Shown piece after piece: positions 15,201 through 25,223 of a stretch of DNA of 64,000 bases. A model generated the notes under the pieces. It was not told the DNA's origin and searched no databases. It saw nothing but the letters and a program-made list of their open reading frames with translations. Source of the stretch: Pithys albifrons albifrons (Eukaryota > Chordata > Aves > Passeriformes > Thamnophilidae); NCBI RefSeq assembly GCF_047495875.1, contig NC_092460.1:13134520-13198519 (forward strand), in the 5' to 3' direction. Positions within the stretch are counted from its first letter, which is position 1, and the number at the start of each line of letters is the position of its first letter. The translations under genes were made by a program, and so were the position numbers.

Positions 15201-15482
15201 GCTCCCCAGAACAGGGACATGACCAGCTCAGAGCCTGGCTCCTCCCTTCAGGGCTTTCCTCGCCATCCCTGACAAAACCCCCAGCCTGGCCTTGCCCAGC
15301 ACAGCACCGTTTGCCACACATGTGTGAAAGCACAGATGACAGGACAGAATAACCCCTCCTTAACCCTCCAAGCAGAGGCCTCACTGTCTCTCTCCCAGGG
15401 AGCAGCCCCAGCACAATGTCCCTTAGCAGTGTGGGCAGCTGATGGAGCCAGTAGTGTTCATGGAGCCTAAGGATGACTTCAG
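3259..15482. other. Long intronic stretch, no gene seen
   Basis: About 12 kb of AT-rich DNA. The only structure seen is short: a CTC-rich run near 7700-7714, a T-run near 9450-9460, and two diverged 29-base copies (TTSTGCCAAAAG...) at about 9742-9770 and 9806-9834. No exon of the calcium pump or any other recognisable protein was found in the six translated frames. Frames of 100-121 codons (9639-10201 minus, 10876-11223 minus, 13372-13737 plus) have no domain features and are of a length expected by chance. Confidence 0.55.
9742..9834. repeat. Diverged 64-bp tandem duplication
   Basis: A 29-base segment with core GCCAAAAG, CCAAGTTC and AGG recurs 64 bases downstream with about five mismatches. 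The spacing and mismatch level suggest an old local duplication. No larger element boundary was recognised. Confidence 0.5.
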
Positions 15483-16057
15483 AGAATCATAGAATCCAGT
15501 GGGCTGGAAAAGACCTCCGAGATCATCAAGTCCAACCCTTGGTCAAACTCCAGTCCTTTTACCAGATCATGGCACTCAGTGCCACGCCCAATCTCAGTTT
15601 AAAACCCCCAAGGGATGGGGAATCCACCCCCTCTCTGGGCAGCCCATTCCAATGCCTGAGCACTCTCTCTGCAAAGAATTTTTTTCTGCTCTCCAAGTTC
15701 AATTTCCCCTGGCAGAGCTTGAGCCCATCGTGCCCCCTTGTCCTATTGCTGAGTGCCTGGGAGAAGAGACCAACCCCCACCTGGCCAGAACTTCCCTTCA
15801 GGCAGTTCCAGACAGTGCTGAGGTCACCTCTGAGCCTCCTCTTCTCCAGGCTAAACACCCCCAGCTCCCTCAGCCTCTCCCCACAGCACTTGTGCTCCAG
15901 TCCCTTCTCCAGCCTCGTTGCTCTTCTCTGGCCCCGCTCCAGCCCCTCAATCTCTTTCCTGAACTGAGGGGCCCAGAACTGAACACAACCCTCAAGGTGT
16001 GGCCTCCCCAAGGCAGAGTCCAGGGGAAGGGTCACTGCCCTGGGCCTGCTGGCCATG
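15483..16057 (-). mobile_element. CR1 retrotransposon, antisense, 5'-truncated
   Basis: The low-coordinate end begins with the reverse complement of the ATTCTATG tail. The body matches the other young copies in this window. The CR1 sense strand is minus. The long plus-strand frame over this element (15499-16287) is antisense and not a gene. Confidence 0.93.
15559..16057 (-). pseudogene. CR1 ORF2 C-terminal remnant, frame still open
   Basis: This is the last ~165 codons of the CR1 reverse transcriptase polyprotein. The thumb/C-terminal words [22 protein letters not shown] and [12 protein letters not shown] appear in order, and the frame ends in a stop directly after SAMIW. The catalytic reverse transcriptase and endonuclease domains are missing because the insertion is truncated. 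It has no function of its own. The uninterrupted frame indicates a fairly recent insertion. Confidence 0.85.
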
Positions 16058-16065
16058 CCAGTATG

Positions 16066-17671
16066 TTGAAGATTTGGCCTCATGTTGCTCACACAATGAG
16101 CTGGTCATGCCAACAAACCCAAACCACTATTTCTAAGAATGAGATCACAGAGTTATCAGCTGCCCTGTGTAATGGCAGCACTTTCCATCACTTATTAACA
16201 TTGCAAAAAGTGTTTGACTTACTATATTGCATCACTGCATTTAGATCAAGGAGGAACCTCTGGCACAACACATTACAGAGAATGTAAACCTGTGATAATG
16301 TCTTTGCAAAGAAAGAAAGAATTATGGAAAGTTGCTGGGCCAGACTTTCCTTTCACTTGCAACATATTGTAGTTTTAAGTTAGACTGTTAACTACAAGGA
16401 ACAAAGACTAGTCCTGTGTAAGAGAGGTGAAAAATCTCACAGCCATTTATTATTCTGTTCATCTAAATCTGAGGTACAACAGCAGAATGTCTGTGGGCAG
16501 CAAACACTGCCTGCATGTATTTAATGTACTGTCTTAAAGGGAAAAGGGAACTCAGTTTGCATAAAAATAGCCTCCTCTCTAAGTGTTGCACCTGCTGAGG
16601 TAAGATAATCATTGAGGGGAAGACAATGTCCTGGGTAATCACATAAATAAATTAGCACTGGCCTCAGAAAATCTCTGATGCTACCTAAATACAACAGGCA
16701 GAAGATACTCACTTTCTTCCTTTCCTTGCCTTACTTTAAAGCAATGCCCATTACACAGAGAGAACCTTTTTGCAAGCCTTTTAGGATTCTCAAAGGAGCA
16801 GGTATCTAAACTTTCTTTAAAGCTTTATGGAGAAAATGCATCATGCAATATCTTTCCAGTTTACCACAAGTAAATGAACAAAGCCAAAGTAAATCAGCAA
16901 GTGGCACGACATGCCAAAAGCCAGAAACAAAATGAGCAATGAAATTGTAGTTATCACTCAGAAAAATCTAAGCCGTTCATTTGAGATGCTTATGTTTGGG
17001 TAACCTTTGGAAGAATGTTTGCTGTTCCATTATACAAACAATGGAAATATTAGATAAGGAAAATAAGTGCTGTTGCCAAGAAAGTCCTATGCACTCCCCT
17101 CAAATTGTTGAACGCTGAGCTGGGATTTTATGGGTATGTAACACACTGCCTACAGCAGGAGTGTCAAATGCGCAGAGCCAGCCCCTCTAATCCCAGCACT
17201 CGTGTGGGTCCCAGGGGGCAGTGCAGAAAGCCCTGAGGAACATCTGCCCGGCGCTGTGCTGACAGACAGGGCAGGGCACAGGAGCCAACTCCAACCCTGC
17301 TTTGGCCAAGTATTACAGCTCTGCCAGGCCTTGAGACAGCCCTGCAGCCAAAGCAAACCTCCCTGCCTCACATGAGCTGCACACACAGCCATCTCACCCA
17401 GATCTTTCCCATCTGCTCCCAGTCCTGAAAGCCCCACTGTGACAATGGGGTTCAGTGTCACTTGGGTCAGAGCTGCACAGAGCAATAAGTGCTCCAGTGC
17501 TTTTCCCTGTGGGGAGAGCAGGGGCAGGAGGACACCCTGGGTGTCAGTAGGGAGGGTGGAGAAGGGAAGGCCCCTGTGCACACTCTGTGCCCCTTCCTGT
17601 GCTGCCCACTCATCCCCAGGAGTCAGGCACCCCTCCTGCTTCCCCAGGCCTGCCTTCAGAGAGAAAGGCTT
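16066..17671. other. Intronic sequence, no gene seen
   Basis: AT-rich to about 17.1 kb, then a GC-richer patch at 17150-17660. Frames in that patch (for example 17150-17683 minus) have low-complexity Leu/Gly/Pro composition, no flanking splice sites that fit a known protein, and no recognisable domain. Confidence 0.5.
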
Positions 17672-18000
17672 AGAATCATACAAGCTGAATGATTTGGGTG
17701 GGAAGGCACCTTGAAAGGCTGTCTAGTCCAACCTCCCTGCAGTGAGCAGGGACATCTCTAACCAGGTTGCTCAGAGCCCTGTCCAACCTGTCCTTGAATG
17801 TTTCCTGTGGGCAGCCTGATCCAGTATTTCACCACTCTCTTTGTAAGAAACTTCCTCCTTATGCCTAACCTAAATCAACCTTCCTTTAGTTTAAATCCAT
17901 GGCCCCTTGTCCTATCACACTAAAAAGTTTGTCCCCAACTTTCTCACAGAGCCCCTTAAACACTGGAAGGCACTGTTAGTGTCTCCTGGAGCCTTCTGGG
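17672..18000 (-). mobile_element. CR1 retrotransposon, older diverged copy, antisense
   Basis: It starts with AGAATCATA followed by the CR1 3' UTR words TCTAGTCCAACC, GTCCAACCTG and CCCCTTGTCCTAT in antisense order. It is more diverged than the 15.5 kb copy and has lost much of its tail repeat, so it represents an older subfamily. Confidence 0.85.
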
Positions 18001-20885
18001 ATACACGTCAGGAATTCCAAAATGAAGGAGCAGGCAGGACTCCCCTTCCTTCTTGGCCAGCCAGTTTCTCATGGAAGGTGTCCATGAGATCCCTGGGAGC
18101 ATGCTGGGGCACTCAGGGGGCAGCCCCTGTGCCCTGATGGGCACCACAAAAATGCCAAGTTATCACAAGTTCTCACCAGCTCAACCACACTTGGTGCTGT
18201 GTGAATAACTAGGTGAAATACAAATTTAAAGTTTGCTTATGGGTTTTTTCCTGCCTTGCATGGGGAAAAAACCCTTCGAGGCCTTGGCCCTGACAATGCA
18301 GAAGGTTTTTCATGGGGAAGGCTGTTTTCATTGTTCAAACCAAACCTTCCATGTGGAGAGAACATGTACAAATAAGGGCTAGATGTGGACTTGGAGCTTG
18401 GCTTCTGGCCTGGGGGTGTTGGCAAATTGGCCTGAACTACAAAAGCTGTTTTGACTCCACAAATAAGGCACCAGACAGTGTGGTGATCCGGAGAGAGGAT
18501 GAGCAGGTCTGCTTTTACAGGGCTGGGAGATGCTGCTTTGAAGGTTTCCAAAGAACTGCAGCTGAATGCCACAAACAAAATCCTGACATTTACCTTTGGA
18601 CAGCTGGCACTATTGCTTTTGAAAAATTGTATAATCAGACAAATAATATTCACCCTAATGTCAAATTTAAAATAACTTCAGAAAATGTTGAACTTACCAA
18701 TAATATTTGGTGATTTATGCACAATTAAGTGTATTCTTTTAATAAAAACAAAAATCATTGCCAATTTCTTTACTTTCATAGTCTATTTTGTCAGTGTGGT
18801 TTTATAAATTTCAGTCTCTGGCAATCCATTATATTTCTATTTTAAACCTATATTTGTCTGAATCAAGTACCTTTTATTCCTTCCACAATTTCTGTCTAAA
18901 TTCCTTACATACCTGTAGCTAATTGAACATAGTGGTGGCACCAACTGTCACTCAGTATGGCCCAGCAAGAGGAGCTTTGGAGCAGACTATTAATTTATTA
19001 TTAAAGGTGCAGTTTTATAGAAGCAAATGTAAGGAACCAAAACCAAGAAGTACTAAAAGCAACTGGTTCATTTTGTTGTATTCAGTCTTTCTTTATCTTT
19101 TACCTCATATTTAAAATTGTGAAAGGCTTTTTAGATTGCACTAATTAAAAAATAAATATACCTCCACAACTGACCTAATTGATACTTGGTCCATACCTCC
19201 CACACAACAAATATGCTTTAGAAAAGAGAGAGCAGCTCCTCTGGTATCTATTTTATTTAAGGGAGTTCTAAAGTTTGAAAAGTCAACTTCTACACTAGAA
19301 ATATTATCACTTTACTAATTAATATTGTGTCTTCTCATAAAGCCTTTTTACAGTATCCTAAGAGATGTATAGCTAAAATAACTTTTTTTTTCATTAATTT
19401 TTTTTTCTATTAAAAGTAGGTTTCACACTGGAAATTACTGCATTCAAGTATTTTAAGCATGAAATCATGGAAGTTAATTCACTATAATAATCCTATAAGA
19501 AATAAACATCTTTAAATATGAAGAAAATGTAGATGTAAATTGGTGTGCACTATATAAATTGTGGGTAATAGAGTTAAGAGTGGAAAGAGTGGATTCCAGC
19601 CTCATTTGGGATTCATCCAGCTAACTCCTCAGCCTTTCCCAGCTGTCCTTTCAGGTGTCACTGATGCTGCAGTGGGCTCAGAGACTCGGAAAACGATCCC
19701 ACTGCCATCCCACTGTGCCCCAGGGGACTCGGCACTGCTCTGCAAAGGGGCAGAGCTGGAGCCTCCTCCTTTGCTCTGCTCCTGCAATAATGAAAGTGAA
19801 ACCAAGCTGGAGAGAAATATTTTTAAAGAAAATTCAGTCGACACATATTTGTACTTTTTCATATAAATTATTTCCATAGATTGTGGGGAGGTTCTTTTTA
19901 TGAGCATTTAAATGGGAGCTTTTCATTGTAATATCCTTTTAATGCAGGAAATCCCTTTGGCATGACTGAGAACTGGGATCCACACTGCATCTACAGATAG
20001 AGAAGCCAGCATAAGAAAAGTTAAACAAGAGTCTGAAGACTTGGAATCTATAATAATATTAATTCATTCAGCATGCAAATATAATTCTACTCAACCTTCA
20101 GCAGACTTCTGCAGCCCCTCACTGAACAACACTTGAGTGCAGAAAGCACTGGGAAGTGTAGCTTCACAAGAGTGTAAATAACATTGGGGTCACACAGACA
20201 TCTTACCTTGAGAAGTTCAAGGCCTTTAAAACACAAGTTTCAAAAGGCACTTTTAGTGTAAGTGATGGATCCTACCCATCCATAGGTGCTGCATTAAATA
20301 CTATCACAGGAAAGGAATTGCTGAGGTAACTCTGAGCTCATTACTATTTATTTTCTAAATATTGAGTAAACCAGGAAATTCAGATGAGGTCACACTTTGC
20401 CAAGTTATAATGTGCCTGCTCTAGGAAATATTTTTTCCTCTGCTCTGGTAACTACTTCCCACAAAACAACAAAGACTTTATGAAGATAAATTCTCAAGGA
20501 ATTTCCAAGCCTGGGAGGAACCAAGTTCTACAGTCATGTCCTTTTTGCTGTTTCATTCATGTTTGCTCAGAACTCTTGCTCAGCAAAACTTCATTTGGTT
20601 TCTTGAAAGAAGAGCCCTGCAGCAATTCTTATTCCCTGTAAAACTGTGCAAGATGTGCAACACACCACAGTATGAAACCCAAAGCAAGTTCAGTTAATTG
20701 TGCTCCACCAAAAAAGATACTGGTTGGAAAAGTGATGTTCAGACATAGTAGCAAATTGTGGGGCTTTGCTGCAAATACCAAACTATAAAACTATGTATGT
20801 TAATACTTTATTTGCAGATCATTCCTACTTGATGTTAAAAGTCCATTTCCATATAATAAATTATTATGTTTCTTTCCTCTAAGAA

Positions 20886-20927
20886 TAGTTCTATCTTCAA
20901 GGATAGTTCTATCTTCAAGGATATCCT
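20886..20927. repeat. 19-bp tandem duplication
   Basis: The segment TAGTTCTATCTTCAAGGA occurs twice in a row, consistent with a recent replication-slippage duplication. Confidence 0.85.
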
Positions 20928-21651
20928 CTTTGCTGTATTTTAACTTTCTTCACTGAGCTCAGAAACATGAAAAGCAACGGGCAGGGACTTGGATCTAAAC
21001 TTATGCTTATATTTGACATAAGCCTTCAAAGTTTTTGTGTTATGGATAGTTTCTCTCAAGTGAAAACTTCCAAGTTTGACAAGACATGCTTCGGAGAGAT
21101 TCTCTTCTAAAACAATTTTTCCAAGCAAAACAATTAAAAGTAAGATGCAAACTTAGAGTGGGAATTCCTATTATGTGATCTAATTGAAAATTAAAAGCCA
21201 GCAGAGTGTTCCTGACTCCAAGGCTATGCTGATTGCCACCCGAGGCTGGCAATGTTTTCCCCTAATGCACAAGTGATGAAGTGCACGTAATGCTTAGAGG
21301 AAAGTTACCTTATCTGCAGTATCAGATATAGATTACGCCGGAGTCACTGCGCCACACTAGTTGGATCCATACCCTCTGTTCCAAGAGGAGGAATTAAGTT
21401 TCCCTGATGTCATAAGTTGAAAGGATAATGCAATTAACATCTCCTTTGAAGTTCACATTGACCAGGTAACCACTAGAATGAGTTGGCAAAACTTTACTGA
21501 AGTCACCGAAGTGAACACGTCTCATCCAGACTGAGACTTGGGCTCTGGTGCTCTGTAAATGCTGAGGGATATTTAAAATGCTGAGTCCCCACGGGATATT
21601 CATGAATTACTGTTTATTCTGTCATGGAAATGTAGAGATCCTGTGTAAGGA

Positions 21652-21710
21652 TAGGAAAAGGTTTTTTGAGTTAGGAAAAGGTTTTTTGAGTTAGGAAAAG
21701 TTTTGAGGTT
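21652..21710. repeat. 20-bp tandem repeat, about 3 copies
   Basis: The unit TAGGAAAAGGTTTTTTGAGT occurs twice exactly, followed by a shortened third copy. Confidence 0.9.
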
Positions 21711-23675
21711 ACAGGCTAGGCCTTGTAGCAGGTGCTTTTTTGTACAGGGATGTGAACACTGAGAATCCAATTAGTTCTGTGAGAAAACCCAGCAAGCTAG
21801 CAAAACCAAAAGGAGATCAGAAGGTTTGGGGAGAAGCTACCCATGAGAAAAGAACATTGAAGAGAGAAATTTCTCATGGCAGAGAGAACATCTGTGCAGA
21901 AAGTGACATCCAATTAGAAGCTGCAGTAAGGTTTCTAGACACTGTGATACAACCTATAGAACTTGGCTATGGGTGCGATTTGACAACATATATTGTGTAA
22001 TTTTAAGTTAGAGTATATCTTTTTACTCTCTTTTTCTATCATTTTTCTTTCTTCATGGAGTGATTTAATAACCTGTCTCGTGTGTGACACCTGCAAGCTG
22101 TGCCCTCTTGTTTTTTGGCCACCACGACCTTACTGCACTCTACCATAAAACAGCACTTCTGTCTGGCACTCCCCAGATGTGTCAGGGATTTGTCAGAATT
22201 GCTGCACATTCCCTGAAGAGCTGGTTCTCCCATACACAACCACTCTCCGAAAGACTGATGGACATCTGTAAATCCCAGGCAAGTGCAGGGTCTCCTACCT
22301 CAATGCTCCTTGGAGCAACCTCCCTGCAGGACAAGAGGGCCTGTCTGAGGGATCAGATATTTGGGCAAGACTAGAGAAAGGGAGAGATCTGTTACACAAT
22401 GTTCCATTTGCCACTGGTCACTCTAGAATACAGGACTGCACGTGACTGCTGCAGTGCTATCAAAGCTGGCTGCTCCTCCTAACACAGAATCAGCCTGGTA
22501 ATCCTCTGCTGGAAAGGTGCAGGTCACAGCTTTGGAGGGCAGAATGGTTGAACAATACTGAGGCTGTACATGATCAAGTGTGAAGAGTTTTCTTGAAGAG
22601 GAGACATTGATAGCCACACCTCTGGGACTCTTCAACTGGTGTAATTTATAGTATCACACTACAATTGACATGTTTATGATTGCACCAATCATTCAAGACT
22701 TCTTGAGGCTTTTAAACAGAAGAGGTAACTAAATGAATAATTTTAGAAAGAGGAGAATGGAACAAAGCCAAGACTTCTATCTTCTTGAAAAAGAAAACAG
22801 CTTAAAATGAACATCTTGGCTACTTTACAAGACCAGTGAAATACAGACTGAAAGACTGTGTAATTTCCAAAAGTGTTAATATTCCTTGGAGATGAAAATA
22901 CAGTGATGAAAATTGAGTTTTTAAAATGAAACAGAATTTTACTTGCACTAAGACAGAAAGATTCATAATCAGGAAAATTGCATGGGAGGGGAAAGATCCC
23001 ACCACTGTCAATGCTTTATGGGGACATATTTGGAAAGAGCATTGAGAAAAACAGACTAATAAATGATGATCAGGTAGAGAACACCAAAAACACTTAGAAG
23101 ATTCAGAAAAGTTATGATTGGCAATATTAAACAGGAGAAAGTAATGCCTTCAATTATCCACACAACAGAAGTCCAGCTAATAAAAACATTGATACAATCA
23201 GTCTGATAATTTAAGGTAAACTATCTATGGTAATAGTGAAGATTAGCTACCTACTTTTATATATATATATAAAACTCATTGATCTACAAAGTAACATAAA
23301 GTGCACCTCAAAAGGTTATTTCATACTCTCAGGATGTCCAAATACTGAGAAGTTCTTTTGAAGCAACTATTTGTACCTTCTTACCTCCAAGAACATAGAA
23401 GTGAAAGTCTCCTTGCAGTGCCATAAAACACATGCTGATGTTGTGTATGTCTCTTAAGGCAGAATTACAAACAGCACTTCTTTTACTCTCCTGCCACCTT
23501 TAGCTATAGCTAGGCTGCTTTGTCTTCAAAGAAAGAAGACTCTTGTTTAATTATTTTGGGGAATAATGGCAGCACCATGAGAATTCTGTTCAGGTTTGAA
23601 TCAAACCCTCTTTCTGTCATTAGCTGGGCAGCACTTACACAAAGTCCCCCCATTCAAGTGAAGTGAAAAGTCCTT

Positions 23676-23677
23676 AC
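23676..23677 (-). other. ATP2B2: Splice donor of ATP2B2 first coding exon
   Basis: On the minus strand the exon ends ...ACAGAAG and is followed by GTAAGGAC, a near-consensus donor. It interrupts the glycine codon at residue 67 after its first base (phase 1). This is the point at which the open frame stops resembling the pump family, which independently supports the boundary. Confidence 0.9.
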
Positions 23678-23876
23678 CTTCTGTCGGTGATGTCTTCAGA
23701 TGTCTGCAGAGCCCCTCTGTGTCCCCATATGTCTCTTTAATTTTTACTACTGCTTCTGTCCCTCGGAGTTCCATGAGGGAGCGCAGTTCCTGCAGCGTGC
23801 ACCCAAACTCTCCCGCATGGTTGGCCTCGTTTCTTTGGTTCTTGGAATAAAAATCGCTATTTGTCATGTCACCCAT
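23678..23876 (-). CDS. ATP2B2: Plasma membrane calcium-transporting ATPase 2, first coding exon (residues 1-66 plus one base)
   Basis: ATP2B2 encodes PMCA2, a P2B-type ATPase that exports Ca2+ from the cytosol and is prominent in neurons and hair cells. This exon encodes only the cytosolic N-terminal segment before the first membrane helix. The translation begins [17 protein letters not shown] and contains [19 protein letters not shown] and [12 protein letters not shown], ending KTSPTE. From memory of the family this fits PMCA2 and not PMCA1, which starts MGDMANNS. The ATG at 23876 has A at -3 and G at +4, a strong initiation context. The exon carries none of the catalytic motifs; the phosphorylation and calmodulin-binding sites lie in exons outside this window. 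Small substitutions relative to mammals (for example [13 protein letters not shown]) are unremarkable. The next coding exon was not found between 1 and 23600. Confidence 0.95.
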
Positions 23877-23966
23877 TGTGGCTGGTTGTATTGCTCCACT
23901 TGTTGTAGTTGATACAATCTTAAAACTGTTTTAAAAATTGAAGGAGAGGAATCTTGAATTCCAATC
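23877..23966 (-). other. ATP2B2: ATP2B2 5' UTR part of the first coding exon, with upstream splice acceptor
   Basis: On the minus strand, CCTTTTTAATTTCTTAG precedes the exon. It is a pyrimidine-rich acceptor whose AG lies at 23968-23967, leaving 90 bases of untranslated leader before the ATG. The acceptor implies at least one more non-coding exon upstream at higher coordinates, as is usual for this gene family. The exact start is inferred from the splice signal only; transcription could also start inside this exon. Confidence 0.6.
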
Positions 23967-24560
23967 TAAGAAATTAAAAAGGATCCAGTGTGTGTCCGGC
24001 GAGCAAGGTGGAGAAAGCCTCTGGCGTGCTAAGGTGGCCCTGACTGGTTAGTGGTCCACAGGACGGCTGCTCTCAAGGCTGCAGACCAGCTCCACTCCAT
24101 TCACCATTTCCCATTATGCTTCACCCAAGCTGTAGAATCTACATGGTCATTTCTTCCTCTGGACCTTTGGGAACAAGCAGAAAGGACTCATTACAGGAGC
24201 GTGCGACAGCGCTTTACAAAGGCAACTGCAAATTTATGCTGTCCTGGCAGGTTGACTCGTCATTTCAGAGCAGCTCTGCAGACCCACCACAGTGAGATGT
24301 CCTGGCAGGTGTTGCAGCACCGATAGCAGGGACAGCACCAGCTCTGCCTTAGATAAAGCTCTCGACAGCTAAAGCACCAATAGCAGTGCCTCTTCCCTTA
24401 ATCAAGCCTGAAGAGCACCCGCTAAATGAGATGACTCATGAATATTGATAAGTAAGCGATTAGTCCGGCGTGCAGGATGCACCTCCAGTACGTTATCTCC
24501 TTCACACAAGCCGCACCAGTGCGTCCTCTGACCAGGACACAGACTCTGATAAAGGCTGGG
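23967..24560. promoter_or_regulatory. CpG-enriched stretch just upstream of the ATP2B2 coding exon
   Basis: Against a CpG-poor background this ~590 bases holds clusters such as GTCCGGCGAG, GCGTGCGACAGCGC and AGTCCGGCGTGC. Its position immediately 5' of the start-codon exon on the minus strand makes a proximal promoter or enhancer plausible. No TATA box or specific factor site can be named with confidence. Confidence 0.35.
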
Positions 24561-24741
24561 AGGTGCCACACATGGGTTAAACACAACTAGTTTTCATAAT
24601 GGTTTAAAGCCAAACTGCTTTTCAGCTCAAGGACGGTGAAACTGGTGGAAAAACTAGAGCCACCATTACAAATGCAGAATAGATTTAAAGACATTCCATC
24701 CTGCAGCCTTGCCTTCTGTGGAAGTGAGCACAGCCTAGCTG

Positions 24742-25161
24742 AGAGAACACACTGGGGTGCTTGGGTTTGACCAGGCACAGCTTCTCACCCACCGGGTGCT
24801 GTCCCCAGCCAAGAGAACACACTGGAGTGCTTGGGTTTGACCAGGCACAGCTTCTCACCCACCGGGTGCTGTCCCCAGCCAAGAGAACACACTGGGGTGC
24901 TGGGGTTTGACCAGGCACAGCTTCTCACCCACCGGGTGCTGTCCCCAGCCAAGAGAACACACTGGAGTGCTTGGGTTTGACCAGGCACAGCTTCTCACCC
25001 ACCGGGTGCTGTCCCCAGCCAAGAGAACACACTGGGGTGCTGGGGTTTGACCAGGCACAGCTTCTCACCCACCCGGGTGCTGTCCCCAGCCAAGAGAACA
25101 CACTGGAGTGCTTGGGTTTGACCAGGCACAGCTTCTCACCCACCGGGTGCTGTCCCCAGCA
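24742..25161. repeat. 70-bp minisatellite, six copies, with 140-bp higher-order pattern
   Basis: Copies begin with AGAGAACACACTGG at 24742, 24812, 24882, 24952, 25022 and 25093; the fifth is one base longer. From copy 2 onwards the variant pair GGAGTGCTTGGG / GGGGTGCTGGGG alternates strictly, giving a 140-bp higher-order unit. The repeat keeps several overlapping frames open on both strands. Those frames are artefacts of repetition, not genes. Confidence 0.97.
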
Positions 25162-25181
25162 CTGCCCTGACCCCAGTCACC

Positions 25182-25223
25182 AACACACACACACACAGAC
25201 ACACACACGCACGCACACACACA
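25182..25223. repeat. CA/GT microsatellite, imperfect
   Basis: A run of alternating CA with G interruptions directly follows the 70-bp minisatellite. Confidence 0.95.

Larger units (their letters stand above)
18001..23600. other. Intron downstream of the ATP2B2 exon, no gene seen
   Basis: AT-rich DNA with short tandem duplications only (see 20886-20927 and 21652-21710) and a TA run at 23258-23273. A 133-codon plus-strand frame at 18312-18713 shows no recognisable motif. Confidence 0.55.

Noticed and set aside
17150..17683. 177-codon minus-strand frame in a GC-rich patch
   Set aside because: Low-complexity composition, no domain, no splice support, and partial overlap with an old CR1.
24742..25161. 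Possible CRISPR array at the 70-bp repeat
   Set aside because: The units are contiguous without spacers, and the surroundings are vertebrate nuclear DNA. It is a minisatellite.
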